Shown: positions 11,459 to 20,637, counted from the first letter of the stretch. The stretch is DNA of 64,000 bases from Caryophanales bacterium (GCA_026168805.1 JAPFDS010000075.1:124001-188000), one strand, 5' to 3'. The notes: generated from the sequence alone by a model not told the origin. Numbers and translations: made by a program.

Positions 11459-11887
11459 CTATTCTTGATCCGATGCGATTGTATAAATAATCGTAATGGT
11501 AGCACCAAGAACTGTAATATAAACACCTAAATCAAACAACATAGCTGTTGCTAATTCTACCTCCCCAAAGAAAGGAAATTGAAAGCTTCCAAATGTGTGG
11601 GTTAAAAATGGTACATTAAATATAAACGAACCTACTCCTGTTAATAATGCAATTAAGATTCCATACGGTATGATTTTTCTAAAGTTGATCGGTATCATTT
11701 TATTAACCGCATCTATCCCATGTGTTATGTATAGCAAAACAATAACTGCCGAAGTCATTAGACCTCCAACAAATCCGCCACCAGGAGAATTATGCCCTGC
11801 TAGTAATAAATAAACTGCAAATCCTAACAGGATAAAAGCAATTAATGAAGTCATTGTTCGTAAAATTAAATTGTTAGGTTTGTACAT
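11459..11887 (-). CDS. Stand-alone MrpB/MnhB-type Na+/H+ antiporter subunit
   Basis: A 142-residue membrane protein with the MnhB domain found in subunit B of Mrp-type Na+/H+ antiporters. The family signature AGHNSPGGGFVGGL is followed by three or four hydrophobic helices, and the C-terminus ELATAMLFDLGVYITVLGA matches MrpB closely. The length is normal for MrpB. Functional Mrp complexes need six or seven subunits, yet none of the others is nearby. It occupies the first position of the ccd operon, where ccdA lies in B. subtilis, and has its own AAAGGGG ribosome site. It may serve an Mrp complex encoded elsewhere or have another role. Confidence 0.88.
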   Translation of the reverse strand: MYKPNNLILRTMTSLIAFILLGFAVYLLLAGHNSPGGGFVGGLMTSAVIVLLYITHGIDAVNKMIPINFRKIIPYGILIALLTGVGSFIFNVPFLTHTFGSFQFPFFGEVELATAMLFDLGVYITVLGATITIIYTIASDQE

Positions 11888-12031
11888 GGTGCCTTACCCC
11901 TTTGCCTTTGTATGTATTATCTACATCATAGTAGAAAACGGTTTAAAAATCCATTAAAAAATTATATTCTATATACGAACGTCAACAATACTTTCTCTTT
12001 AAAATAGAATGTTTTGAATCGGCGTAATTTA

Positions 12032-12067
12032 AAACCCTTCTTAAGTATACATTTTCAAGAAGGGTTT
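12032..12067 (-). terminator. Hairpin after yneF
   Basis: An 11-bp perfect stem, AAACCCTTCTT (12032-12042) / AAGAAGGGTTT (12057-12067), with a 14-base loop. On the minus strand it is followed by TAAATT, a short imperfect U tract. It closes the sirA-yneF unit. Confidence 0.7.
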
Positions 12068-12088
12068 CTACAGTTAATCATTCACTCT

Positions 12089-12310
12089 TTATTTATCCAT
12101 TTGGTTATTCATGGAACGCATCATTTGATTAATTTTCTTCTGACTCGGTTTTTGACCCATTTGCATCATTAATGTACGTAACATTTGTTCGTTAATGGGT
12201 GGGTTTTTCTTCAAATAGTTCATCATATATTTTCTTGCAATAAAAAATCCAAGGGCCAATCCAGCAATTAATGCTGCTATGCCAATTAAAACAACCCATA
12301 TTATACTCAT
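12089..12310 (-). CDS. yneF: YneF family small membrane protein
   Basis: A 73-residue protein with one N-terminal transmembrane helix ([20 protein letters not shown]) followed by a short cytoplasmic tail with the family motifs [19 protein letters not shown] and [17 protein letters not shown]. The family (UPF0154) is conserved in Firmicutes without an assigned function. It lies directly downstream of sirA, as in B. subtilis, and is followed by a hairpin terminator. Confidence 0.93.
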   Translation of the reverse strand: MSIIWVVLIGIAALIAGLALGFFIARKYMMNYLKKNPPINEQMLRTLMMQMGQKPSQKKINQMMRSMNNQMDK

Positions 12311-12366
12311 TTATCTCTAACCCCTTTCATTTGCGCCTTTCTTAGTATATAAAATCCTTATGAAGA

Positions 12367-12813
12367 TTACAATAGTTGTCTATTATTTATAGACTCTTTG
12401 TTTTTTAAAGTCGATATCCAACCGTAGACATGTTTTTCTGCATGTACGACAAATAAGTGCGACGGAAATAACCGTAATGATTCAAATAAAAGTTCTTCTG
12501 CAACATGAATCGAAGGACACTTTAAAACAAAGTGCGTATCTAACACATGCAGATACACACTCTTTGTCCCATCTGAAATCTGAAAATATCCGGGCTGAAT
12601 TTGAGTTATTTGTATGTAATTCGATATACTTTTAATATAGTTCATTAATTTTGATTGATCAAACTCATCAATAATATACGAAAATTGATCCTTCAATTCA
12701 ATTTGATTTGCATTTTTTTCATACGTTTTTAAAAAGTTAAATAACACACTACTTTTGTAATAAAAATGATGAGCGACTTTTACTTTCATACTGTATACAT
12801 AATAAACTTCCAA
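12367..12813 (-). CDS. sirA: Sporulation inhibitor of replication SirA
   Basis: SirA binds domain I of DnaA and stops new rounds of replication at the onset of sporulation. Sequence is poorly conserved in this family; the identification rests on the N-terminal YYVYSMKVKVAHHFYY pattern, the length, and position between tkt and yneF as in B. subtilis. The first ATG of the frame abuts the AAAGGGG ribosome site with no spacer, so I place the start at the TTG three codons later (12813), which has a 9-base spacer and gives 148 residues, the length of the B. subtilis protein. A perfect Spo0A box lies upstream. Confidence 0.82.
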   Translation of the reverse strand: MEVYYVYSMKVKVAHHFYYKSSVLFNFLKTYEKNANQIELKDQFSYIIDEFDQSKLMNYIKSISNYIQITQIQPGYFQISDGTKSVYLHVLDTHFVLKCPSIHVAEELLFESLRLFPSHLFVVHAEKHVYGWISTLKNKESINNRQLL

Positions 12814-12836
12814 TACATTCATCCCCTTTCCTATCT

Positions 12837-12870
12837 ATCATACGATAGGTTTAAGGTGGAATACTGTCAT
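12837..12870 (-). promoter_or_regulatory. Putative Spo0A-activated sirA promoter
   Basis: On the minus strand ATGACA (12865-12870) and TATGAT (12837-12842) are separated by 22 bases. That spacing is too long for an ordinary sigma-A promoter but matches the arrangement of the Spo0A-activated spoIIG promoter. The transcript leader would be about 20 bases and contain the sirA ribosome site. This is inference from spacing and the nearby 0A box. Confidence 0.4.
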
Positions 12871-12893
12871 TATTTGTAAAGAAAGTAGACTTC

Positions 12894-12903
12894 TTTTGTC
12901 GAA
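12894..12903 (+). promoter_or_regulatory. Spo0A box upstream of sirA
   Basis: TTTTGTCGAA matches the extended Spo0A consensus TTTTGTCRAA at all ten positions, in the gap between sirA and tkt and about 80 bases before the sirA start. sirA is a direct Spo0A~P target in B. subtilis, so the site is most likely functional. Confidence 0.7.
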
Positions 12904-12948
12904 TGTATTTTTAGTAGATTATCATGAAGGTTTTCAAGTAAAACACAT

Positions 12949-12977
12949 AGAAAGATGGAGGTATATTCCATCTTTCT
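12949..12977 (-). terminator. Hairpin after transketolase
   Basis: An 11-bp perfect stem, AGAAAGATGGA (12949-12959) / TCCATCTTTCT (12967-12977), with a 7-base loop, six bases downstream of the tkt stop. No clear U tract follows on the minus strand, so it may act as an RNA 3'-end stabiliser as much as a terminator. Confidence 0.6.
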
Positions 12978-12982
12978 ATTGT

Positions 12983-14983
12983 CTATAAAATTTTAGAAAC
13001 GTGTTCAATAACATTTTCAACTGTAAATCCGTATTCTTCAACCACTTTCTCACCATTAGCGGACGCTCCAAATATATCAATTCCAATAATGGATGATTGA
13101 TTACCTGTATATCTTTCCCATCCTAATGTAGAACCCATTTCTATACTGACACGTTTTGTAACTTCGCTCGGAAGTACTTTTTCTTTATAGGATTCATCCT
13201 GAGCTTCAAAACGATCCCATGACGGCATACTTACGACACGTGTTTCAATTCCACGTCCTAATAACTCTTTCTGTGCCTTTATGGCTAATTGAACTTCAGA
13301 ACCTGTCGCAAGTAAGATGACTTCAGGTGATCCACTTTCACTGTCAGAAAGAATATAAGCTCCTCTTTTCACACCTTCATACGCATGTTCTTTGGTACCT
13401 TCAAGCGTTGGTAGACCTTGTCTTGTAAGAACTAAGGCTGTTGGTTGGTCCGTAGATTCTAGTGCAAGCCTCCATGCTGCTTGTGTCTCATTACCATCAG
13501 CTGGACGAATAACAGATAACCCTGGCATTGCTCTGAATGCAGCTATTTGCTCAATAGGTTCATGTGTTGGTCCATCCTCGCCAACTGCAATCGAGTCATG
13601 CGTAAACACATATGTTGCAGGTGTTTTCATAATTGCAGATAAACGAACAGCAGGACGTAAATAATCGCTAAATACAAAGAACGTACCTACATAAGGCTTC
13701 ACTCCCCCGTGAAGGGACATACCGTTCATTGCAGCTGCCATGGCAAATTCACGAACACCAAACCATATATTTCTTCCTGAATAATTTTTCTTCGTGAAAT
13801 CCTGCGCTTCTTTAATCATTGTGTTGTTTGAACTTGCTAAGTCTGCACTTCCTCCAATAAATGAAGGTACTGTTTGTGAAATCGAATTTAGTACTTCACT
13901 TGAGGCTACACGAGTCGCTAAAGTATCTTCTCCAGGCTCGTACACAGGTAATTGTTCATCCCATCCAGTTGGTAATACGCCTTCTATAGCATCTGTTAAT
14001 TGTTTTGCTAATGCTGGGTGTGCTGCTTGATAATCTTCAAACATTTTGTTCCATGATTCTTCTTGAGAACTTCCACGATTTACAACTTTTTCTTCAAAAT
14101 CGGCATATACTTGATCAGGAACTTCGAAAGGCTCAGTTTTCCATTGGTAATATGCCTTTGTTAATTGAACTTCATCTTTTCCTAGCGGGGCTCCGTGTGA
14201 ACTGGAAGAATCTGATTTATTTGGTGAGCCGTAACCTATAATCGTTTTCACCTCGATTAATGTTGGCTGATCTTGATTTTCTTTCGCTGCTTGTATAGCA
14301 GCATTAATCTCATCAATATTATTTCCGTCTTCCACACGAATGACTTGCCATCCATATGATGTAAAGCGTTGTTCTGTTTGATCTGAAAAAGAACGCTCCA
14401 AATCACCATCTAAAGAGATGTCATTCGAGTCATACAGTACGATTAATTTATCAAGACCTAAATGTCCAGCAAGGGATGCGGACTCGTGCGAGATTCCTTC
14501 CATAATATCCCCATCACTCACAAGAGCATATGTATAGTGATCGATGATAGGAAAGTCTTTTGTATTATATGTTGCGGCTAAATGTGCTTCAGCCATTGCC
14601 ATTCCGACAGACATAGCTAGACCTTGTCCTAAAGGACCAGTTGTCGCCTCAACACCATCCGTATAGTCAACTTCAGGATGTCCAGGTGTGTTCGAATCCC
14701 ACTGTCTAAATTGCTTTAAATCGTCAATGGACACATTATAGCCCGATAAATGCAAAAGACTATACAATAACATTGATCCGTGTCCGGCAGATAATACAAA
14801 CCTGTCTCTATTAAACCAATTTGAGTTTTTTGGGTTATGATTCATAAATTTTGTCCATAGAGAATAGGCCATTGGTGCAGCACCCATAGGTAACCCAGGA
14901 TGACCTGAGTTTGCACGTTCAATAGCATCGATTGATAACGTACGTATTGCATTAATTGAAAGTAGTTCATCAGTTACTTCCAC
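12983..14983 (-). CDS. tkt: Transketolase
   Basis: Thiamine-diphosphate enzyme that moves two-carbon ketol units between sugar phosphates in the non-oxidative pentose phosphate pathway. Visible motifs are the N-terminal [17 protein letters not shown], the thiamine-binding [14 protein letters not shown] stretch ([14 protein letters not shown]), and [18 protein letters not shown] with RPADGNE in the C-terminal half. The frame is open to an ATG at 15016, but the GTG at 14983 lies eight bases after AAAGGGG and gives 666 residues, the usual length, so it is the likely start. It is monocistronic, followed by a hairpin. Confidence 0.97.
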   Translation of the reverse strand: MEVTDELLSINAIRTLSIDAIERANSGHPGLPMGAAPMAYSLWTKFMNHNPKNSNWFNRDRFVLSAGHGSMLLYSLLHLSGYNVSIDDLKQFRQWDSNTPGHPEVDYTDGVEATTGPLGQGLAMSVGMAMAEAHLAATYNTKDFPIIDHYTYALVSDGDIMEGISHESASLAGHLGLDKLIVLYDSNDISLDGDLERSFSDQTEQRFTSYGWQVIRVEDGNNIDEINAAIQAAKENQDQPTLIEVKTIIGYGSPNKSDSSSSHGAPLGKDEVQLTKAYYQWKTEPFEVPDQVYADFEEKVVNRGSSQEESWNKMFEDYQAAHPALAKQLTDAIEGVLPTGWDEQLPVYEPGEDTLATRVASSEVLNSISQTVPSFIGGSADLASSNNTMIKEAQDFTKKNYSGRNIWFGVREFAMAAAMNGMSLHGGVKPYVGTFFVFSDYLRPAVRLSAIMKTPATYVFTHDSIAVGEDGPTHEPIEQIAAFRAMPGLSVIRPADGNETQAAWRLALESTDQPTALVLTRQGLPTLEGTKEHAYEGVKRGAYILSDSESGSPEVILLATGSEVQLAIKAQKELLGRGIETRVVSMPSWDRFEAQDESYKEKVLPSEVTKRVSIEMGSTLGWERYTGNQSSIIGIDIFGASANGEKVVEEYGFTVENVIEHVSKIL

Positions 14984-15089
14984 AATATATTCCCCTTTCA
15001 TTACTTTCATTTTCATTATACATTCATAGTATAATGAAAAAATATTTCAAACAAGTAATTCTAGTTATTGTTTATTATAGATACAATTG

Positions 15090-15317
15090 TTATCTTTCTT
15101 TATTTTGTTCGTCTTTTAACTTTTGAGGTGTAACATCTGTACCTTCAGGGTCTATCACTTTCACTGAATGCAATTGATTTTTAAACGATTTTCGGATACC
15201 TTTCAAATATGCCTGTCTTAATGTATATTGTTCATTTTTTTCTTTTTTTGTGAGTCCTTCTTCTTTGGATTTTCTTGCTAGTTCATTAATTCTTTCCAAT
15301 TCATTTTTTGAAATCAT
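15090..15317 (-). CDS. ynzC: YnzC, DUF896 family protein
   Basis: A 75-residue all-helical protein of the DUF896 (UPF0291) family. The N-terminus ERINELARKSKEEGLTKKE and the central EQYTLRQAYLKGIRKSF are diagnostic of the two-helix hairpin. The C-terminus is charged and probably disordered. In B. subtilis the gene lies in the yneA-yneB-ynzC SOS operon; here a terminator-like hairpin separates it from yneB, so SOS control may be partial. The function is unknown. Confidence 0.92.
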   Translation of the reverse strand: MISKNELERINELARKSKEEGLTKKEKNEQYTLRQAYLKGIRKSFKNQLHSVKVIDPEGTDVTPQKLKDEQNKER

Positions 15318-15388
15318 GTGTTCGATACCTCCTTACCTATCTTAATGAATTTTACAATTCATTCATCTCCTAAAGACAATTTGAACAC

Positions 15389-15422
15389 AAATAAGCAGAA
15401 GCTTTACAGCCTCTGCTTATTT
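15389..15422 (-). terminator. Terminator between yneB and ynzC
   Basis: AATAAGCAGA(G/A)GC pairs across a short loop (15390-15422), 17 bases after the yneB stop. On the minus strand a weak tail (TTTGTG) follows. It may attenuate read-through into ynzC. Confidence 0.65.
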
Positions 15423-15439
15423 TACATTTAATGAGCTCG

Positions 15440-16081
<642 letters not shown>

Positions 16082-16107
16082 TTAATTACTCACCCAAATC
16101 TCCATAT

Positions 16108-16203
16108 TTATGCACTAGTAATCATAGCAACATATAATAAAACGAGTGATAGTCCAAATGTGACTATATAAAACAGATCTGTTTTTGATATTCTTGTAAA
16201 CAT
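16108..16203 (-). CDS. 31-residue membrane micro-ORF at the yneA position
   Basis: A 31-residue ORF, MFTRISKTDLFYIV at the start and ending MITSA, made almost wholly of one hydrophobic helix (about residues 11-28). An AAAAGG motif lies 12 bases before the ATG at 16203; an in-frame ATG four codons earlier (16215) is possible but too near that motif. It lies between LexA boxes and yneB, where B. subtilis has yneA, the SOS cell-division inhibitor: a membrane anchor plus an extracellular LysM domain. Only the anchor part is present; just 26 bases separate its stop from yneB, so no LysM sequence remains. It could be a reduced YneA, a degenerate leftover, or a different SOS peptide. Translation is unproven. 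Confidence 0.55.
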   Translation of the reverse strand: MFTRISKTDLFYIVTFGLSLVLLYVAMITSA

Positions 16204-16229
16204 TATGGTCACCATCCTTTTCCGTCATT

Positions 16230-16243
16230 CGAACGTCTGTTCG
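16230..16243. promoter_or_regulatory. LexA box, yneA-like side
   Basis: CGAACGTCTGTTCG contains the perfect half-sites GAAC-N4-GTTC of the Bacillus SOS box. It lies 26 bases before the micro-ORF start and would repress the minus-strand yneA-like/yneB unit. Confidence 0.85.
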
Positions 16244-16263
16244 TGTCTGGTTATTAGTATAAC

Positions 16264-16277
16264 AGAACATATGATCT
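16264..16277. promoter_or_regulatory. Weak LexA-like box
   Basis: AGAACATATGATCT keeps the GAAC half-site but has GATC instead of GTTC. It sits midway between two better boxes, as in the three-box lexA-yneA region of B. subtilis. It is supported mainly by position. Confidence 0.4.
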
Positions 16278-16289
16278 TGTCAACAAAAC

Positions 16290-16303
16290 AGAACGAATGT
16301 TTG
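16290..16303. promoter_or_regulatory. LexA box, lexA side
   Basis: AGAACGAATGTTTG fits GAAC-RNRY-GTTY, 64 bases upstream of the lexA start, consistent with autorepression. Confidence 0.8.
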
Positions 16304-16366
16304 CTTTATGCCGTTGTTTTTGCTATTATTAGGTATAATTACAATATATGCGAGGGGTGAATAAAC

Positions 16367-16993
16367 ATGTCTAAACTTTCAAGTCGACAACAAATGATCT
16401 TTGACTATATAAAAGCGGAAGTACAGGAAAAAGGTTATCCTCCTTCCGTACGAGAAATTGCTTCAGCGGTCGGGCTCGCCTCGAGCTCAACAGTGCATGG
16501 ACATTTAGCACGGTTGGAAGGGAAAGGATATATTCGTAGAGATCCGACTAAACCACGGGCAATCGAAATTCTAATAGATCAGGATGAACAGACAAATATT
16601 CCTAAAGACGCACCATACTTTGCCCCTGTTCTTGGTAAAGTTACTGCTGGTGTTCCAATAACTGCAGTTGAAAATATTGAAGAATACATACCTATCCCCC
16701 AAGTGCAAGCTCATAACAACGAGACATTATTTGTTTTAGTTATCGAAGGAGATAGTATGATAGAAGCAGGTATATTGGACAAAGATATGGTAATTGTTAA
16801 ACAACAAAATACAGCGAACAATGGAGAGATTGTCGTTGCTATGACTGAAGATGATGAAGCAACTGTGAAACGATTTTTTAAAGAAAAAACGCATATACGC
16901 TTAGAACCAGAAAATGCTACTATGGAACCGTTAATCTATCCTACCGTAACTATTTTAGGTAAAGTTATTGGCGTATACCGAAATATTATGTAA
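16367..16993 (+). CDS. lexA: SOS repressor LexA
   Basis: Transcriptional repressor of the SOS regulon that cleaves itself when stimulated by RecA filaments. The 208-residue protein has an N-terminal winged helix-turn-helix ([19 protein letters not shown]), the Ala-Gly cleavage site in [11 protein letters not shown], the catalytic serine in EGDSMIEAG and the catalytic lysine in ATVKRFF. The ATG follows GAGGGGTGA. It is divergent from the yneA-like/yneB unit with LexA boxes between, and recA and parE in this window carry similar boxes. A bidirectional hairpin separates it from the convergent ynbB. Confidence 0.98.
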   Translation: MSKLSSRQQMIFDYIKAEVQEKGYPPSVREIASAVGLASSSTVHGHLARLEGKGYIRRDPTKPRAIEILIDQDEQTNIPKDAPYFAPVLGKVTAGVPITAVENIEEYIPIPQVQAHNNETLFVLVIEGDSMIEAGILDKDMVIVKQQNTANNGEIVVAMTEDDEATVKRFFKEKTHIRLEPENATMEPLIYPTVTILGKVIGVYRNIM

Positions 16994-17017
16994 CCCAAAT
17001 GCATGAGGCCATTAAAA

Positions 17018-17062
17018 AAATCCCTGAATGATAAGGTGTTAAACCTTTCATCAGGGATTTTC
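17018..17062. terminator. Bidirectional terminator between lexA and ynbB
   Basis: AATCCCTGA (17019-17027) pairs with TCAGGGATT near 17059, extended by a bulged AAGGT/ACCTT inner stem. The plus-strand end has TTTTC, and on the minus strand the run TTTTTTT (17014-17020) follows, so it probably stops both convergent genes. Confidence 0.85.
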
Positions 17063-17071
17063 ATATGTCAT

Positions 17072-18322
17072 TTATTGTATTGGTGTTAAATCCTTTTCTA
17101 ATAACGTACGAATCGCAGAAGAAACTGCAATTTTGACATGTGCATATGTTAATCCACCTTGTAAAAATGCAATATATGGTGGTTTAATAGGTCCATCAAC
17201 AGAAAGTTCAATGCTTGAACCTTGAATAAAGGTACCACCTGCCATGATGACTTGTTCATCATACCCTGGCATATCGCTCGGATATGGAGTTACATATGAA
17301 TTGACCGGTGAATACTTTTGAATTTCTTCACAAAATGTAATCATCTGTTCTTCATCATGAAATGAAATCGATTGGATAATATCGGTTCTCATTGCATCAA
17401 ATGCTGGAGTTGTTTCATATCCAATTTTTTCTAAGAGGCTTGCTGTAAAAACTGCTCCTTTCAATGCTTCTCCAACAACGTGTGGGGCTAAAAAGAATCC
17501 ATGATACATTTCTTGTAACATATGAAGGGTTGCCCCTGCATCTTTTCCTAATCCGGGAGCAGTTAATCGATTAGCCGCTTGTAATACAAACTGCTCTTTA
17601 CCTACGATATATCCTCCAGCCCTAACAAGTCCTCCACCCGGATTCTTGATAAGAGAGCCAGCAATAATGTCTGCACCTACTTGTGTTGGTTCAAGTTCTT
17701 CGACAAACTCACCGTAACAATTATCAACAAATACAATTAAATCTTCGTCAATGGATTTTACAAAATCAATCATCTCTTTAATGGATTCAATTGTAAATGA
17801 CGGACGGTCTTCATATCCTTTTGAACGTTGAATACCAATTACTTTTGTTTTAGAGTGAATAGCCTCTTTAACAGCATCAAAATTAACGGAGCCATCTTCT
17901 AATAAATCGACTTCATTATATGTAATATGATAATCTTTTAATGTTCCTCCGCTATCGCCTCTTTTACCGATCACTTCTTCTAACGTATCATATGGACTCC
18001 CCGTAATATATAACAGTTCATCTTCAGGACGTAACACACTAAAAAGTGCTGTTGAAATGGCATGGGTGCCTGAAACGATTTGCGGACGAACGAGTGCATC
18101 TTCTCCCCCGAAAACGGTCGCGTAAAGTGCTTCTAAATGCTCTCTTCCACTATCATCATATCCATATCCATCTGTTGAATTAAAATGATGGTCTCCAATA
18201 TGGTTTTCTTGAAATCCTTTAAGTACTTTTAATTGATTTTTTTCGACCATGTGATCAATTTTTTTTAATTGTGTAGTGCATGATTCTTCTGCTTGTTGAA
18301 TGAGTTGTTCAATGTTAGTCAT
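17072..18322 (-). CDS. ynbB: YnbB, PLP-dependent methionine gamma-lyase-like protein
   Basis: A 416-residue fold-type I PLP enzyme, long annotated as an aluminium resistance protein. The lysine that binds PLP is in GSLIKNPGGG; the phosphate-binding region is in VSGTHAISTALFSVL and the aspartate in VFVDNCYGEFVE. The catalysed reaction is not known. In B. subtilis ynbB is one of the genes needed for normal 5-aminopentanol modification of EF-P, together with ymfI, which also occurs in this window. It overlaps hflX by eight bases, as a translationally coupled pair. In B. subtilis glnRA follows; here lexA follows instead. Confidence 0.9.
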   Translation of the reverse strand: MTNIEQLIQQAEESCTTQLKKIDHMVEKNQLKVLKGFQENHIGDHHFNSTDGYGYDDSGREHLEALYATVFGGEDALVRPQIVSGTHAISTALFSVLRPEDELLYITGSPYDTLEEVIGKRGDSGGTLKDYHITYNEVDLLEDGSVNFDAVKEAIHSKTKVIGIQRSKGYEDRPSFTIESIKEMIDFVKSIDEDLIVFVDNCYGEFVEELEPTQVGADIIAGSLIKNPGGGLVRAGGYIVGKEQFVLQAANRLTAPGLGKDAGATLHMLQEMYHGFFLAPHVVGEALKGAVFTASLLEKIGYETTPAFDAMRTDIIQSISFHDEEQMITFCEEIQKYSPVNSYVTPYPSDMPGYDEQVIMAGGTFIQGSSIELSVDGPIKPPYIAFLQGGLTYAHVKIAVSSAIRTLLEKDLTPIQ

Positions 18323-19559
18323 TTTCGTTCTCCTTTAATAATCGGTTCAATGGATGATTTTCTGGCATATGGCCTGTGACGATATAATGGTTATTTTCCT
18401 CATCAAATTCCTTAGAATTTATGATTGTCTCGACTTCCAATTCATGAAGCTCTTTCCCTTGGTCTGCTCGTAAATGAATTTCATACAACGGCCAATGCTC
18501 TTTAATGACTTGTTCAATTTTATGCGTCAGTTTATCCATATCTTCTTCCTTAAATGCACTCGTAAAGATATTTGGATGCATTTTTGGGATAAGCTCATTT
18601 TCTAAAACGTCTTCTTTGTTATAAACTGTCAGCATTGGAATATTATCAGCTTCTAGCTCTTGAAGAAGTTTTAAAACTGTTTCTTGATGCTGAATATTGT
18701 CTTCATGTGAGCTATCTACTACATGTAAAATAAAATCTGCTTCAGAAACTTCTTCTAATGTTGAGCGGAATGCTGCAATTAATGTTGTTGGAAGTTGCTG
18801 TAAGAATCCAACTGTATCCGTCACTAATGTTTGAAATCCTGATGGAAGTTGTAATTGTCTTGTCAGTGGATCCAGAGTAGCAAATAGTTTATTTTCAGCA
18901 AATGCTTCACTTTGCGTTAAATGATTGAAAAGTGTAGACTTACCCGCATTTGTATAGCCTACAATAGCAATTTGAAACACGTGATTTAATTTTCTACGTT
19001 TTCGATATTGATCACGTTGTGCTACTGTACGAGTAAGTCTTTCTTTAATGTCGTCTATTTTCCTACGAATGTGTCGCTGATCCGTTTCTAGTTTTGTTTC
19101 ACCCGGACCTCTAGTACCTATTCCACCACCTAGTCTGGATAACATAATCCCTTGACCACGTAATCGTGGTAATAAGTATTGGAGTTGGGCTAATTCAACT
19201 TGGAGCTTTCCTTCTTTTGTTTGAGCTCTTTGTGCAAAGATGTCTAAAATCAATTGACTACGATCTATTAATCGAATGTCAAATCGATCGCTAAGATTTC
19301 TTAATTGTCCAGAAGAAAGTTCATCATTCGATATAACAACATCGATATCATAATGGTCAATGGCACGAACAATTTCATCAACTTTTCCTGAGCCAATATA
19401 TGTGGCAGGATGTATACGTTCACGATTTTGAGTAATAATATGTGCTACTTTTCCACCTGCTGTTTCACTAAGTGAAACCAGTTCGTCTATCGTTGATTCA
19501 AATTCACTATCTTTTTGATTTTGGTGTTTTACGGCCATGATGAGTACTTTTTCTTGCAT
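18315..19559 (-). CDS. hflX: GTPase HflX
   Basis: Ribosome-associated GTPase that splits stalled or stressed 70S ribosomes. The 414-residue protein has the HflX N-terminal domain (IGSGKVDEIV, LRGQGIMLSRLGGGIGTRG, GETKLETDQRHIRRKI) and a G domain with G1 GYTNAGKST, G3 DTVGFLQQLP and G4 NKED. The ATG at 19559 follows AGAGGGG. It is upstream of and overlaps ynbB; spoVK lies 104 bases further upstream. The same order is found in B. subtilis, where it is named ynbA. Confidence 0.96.
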   Translation of the reverse strand: MQEKVLIMAVKHQNQKDSEFESTIDELVSLSETAGGKVAHIITQNRERIHPATYIGSGKVDEIVRAIDHYDIDVVISNDELSSGQLRNLSDRFDIRLIDRSQLILDIFAQRAQTKEGKLQVELAQLQYLLPRLRGQGIMLSRLGGGIGTRGPGETKLETDQRHIRRKIDDIKERLTRTVAQRDQYRKRRKLNHVFQIAIVGYTNAGKSTLFNHLTQSEAFAENKLFATLDPLTRQLQLPSGFQTLVTDTVGFLQQLPTTLIAAFRSTLEEVSEADFILHVVDSSHEDNIQHQETVLKLLQELEADNIPMLTVYNKEDVLENELIPKMHPNIFTSAFKEEDMDKLTHKIEQVIKEHWPLYEIHLRADQGKELHELEVETIINSKEFDEENNHYIVTGHMPENHPLNRLLKENEND

Positions 19560-19662
19560 GAACTTACCCCTCTTTTCATCACTTTATAATACATGTATAT
19601 GGATATATAGCGTATCATCAACTGCATTTCATTACTAGAAACTTCATATCATTCTTCATATA

Positions 19663-20577
19663 TTAATACATTTGTATGTCATCAGCTATAAGGTGAAGTA
19701 CATCAGGCATTTTCATAGTACCATTACTATATAAACGCATTGCTTGCCTTCGTATAGCTTTCTCCAATAGATTACGTATATACCGAGCATTTGAAAAATT
19801 TATATGTTGATTCGTCTTCATTTGTTCAATGTGTGATTGCAATTTCCATTGTGCTGTATGTGTGAGAACATATTCTTGATTATTTACCATCGTATGCGCA
19901 ATTTCCATTAACTCATTTGTTTTGTAATCATCAAAAGGTACAATAAATGGAAACCTTGAGCGTAAGCCAGGATTTAATTCTAAGAACTGTTCCATCTCAT
20001 TTGGATATCCTGCTAAGATGAGCGCAAAATCATTTTGGTGATCTTCCATATGCTTTACTAATGTATCAATTGCCTCTTTCCCGAAGTCTTTTTCGCCGCC
20101 CCTGCCAAGGGCATAAGCTTCGTCGATAAATAAAATACCGCCCATAGACTTTTGTATGAGGGCCCTTGTCTTTTGAGCCGTTTGCCCGATATACTCACCA
20201 ACAAGATCGGCACGTTCCGCCTCAATAAAATGCCCTTTTGATAAAATATTCATGTTCTTATATATAGAAGCTAATGTTCGAGCAAATGTTGTTTTTCCAG
20301 TGCCAGGATTTCCTTTAAATAACATATGCAGAACTTGCTGTGAGGTAGTTAGACCTAATTCTTGTCTTTTCGCATTCACCATATGTGTAGCATATATTTC
20401 TTTAACAATTTCTTTGACCTGTTCTAGCCCGATAAACCCTTTCATTTGTTCTTCTATTTGCATAAATGAATTTGCAGATTCGTAAGAGGAATCCCTTTCT
20501 AACGGGTCATGCATTCTCTTTTCATCGAGTACGATGTTGATTTGATTTTGTTTATTTCGAATCGCTTCCATAGGCAA
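19663..20577 (-). CDS. spoVK: Stage V sporulation protein K, AAA+ ATPase
   Basis: A 304-residue AAA+ ATPase of the CbxX/SpoVK family, needed for spore maturation in B. subtilis, with an unknown substrate. Walker A is GNPGTGKTTFAR, Walker B is ILFIDEAYALG, the second region has LILAGYPNEM, and the arginine finger is in GLRSRFPF. The N-terminus has a short variable extension of about 45 residues. The frame begins with TTG at 20577, six bases after AAAGGAG; an ATG two codons later is the alternative. It is placed between hfq and hflX, as in B. subtilis. Confidence 0.95.
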   Translation of the reverse strand: MPMEAIRNKQNQINIVLDEKRMHDPLERDSSYESANSFMQIEEQMKGFIGLEQVKEIVKEIYATHMVNAKRQELGLTTSQQVLHMLFKGNPGTGKTTFARTLASIYKNMNILSKGHFIEAERADLVGEYIGQTAQKTRALIQKSMGGILFIDEAYALGRGGEKDFGKEAIDTLVKHMEDHQNDFALILAGYPNEMEQFLELNPGLRSRFPFIVPFDDYKTNELMEIAHTMVNNQEYVLTHTAQWKLQSHIEQMKTNQHINFSNARYIRNLLEKAIRRQAMRLYSNGTMKMPDVLHLIADDIQMY

Positions 20578-20637
20578 TAATCACTCCTTTATCATTCGTA
20601 GTATACGCAGGTGTGAAAAAAGGTGTGACAAGTGCCC

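Noticed and set aside
15344..15363. Perfect 8-bp palindrome AATGAATT-N4-AATTCATT similar to the repeat ends
   Set aside because: Too short and simple to be assigned to the 116-bp repeat family; chance in AT-rich DNA is likely.
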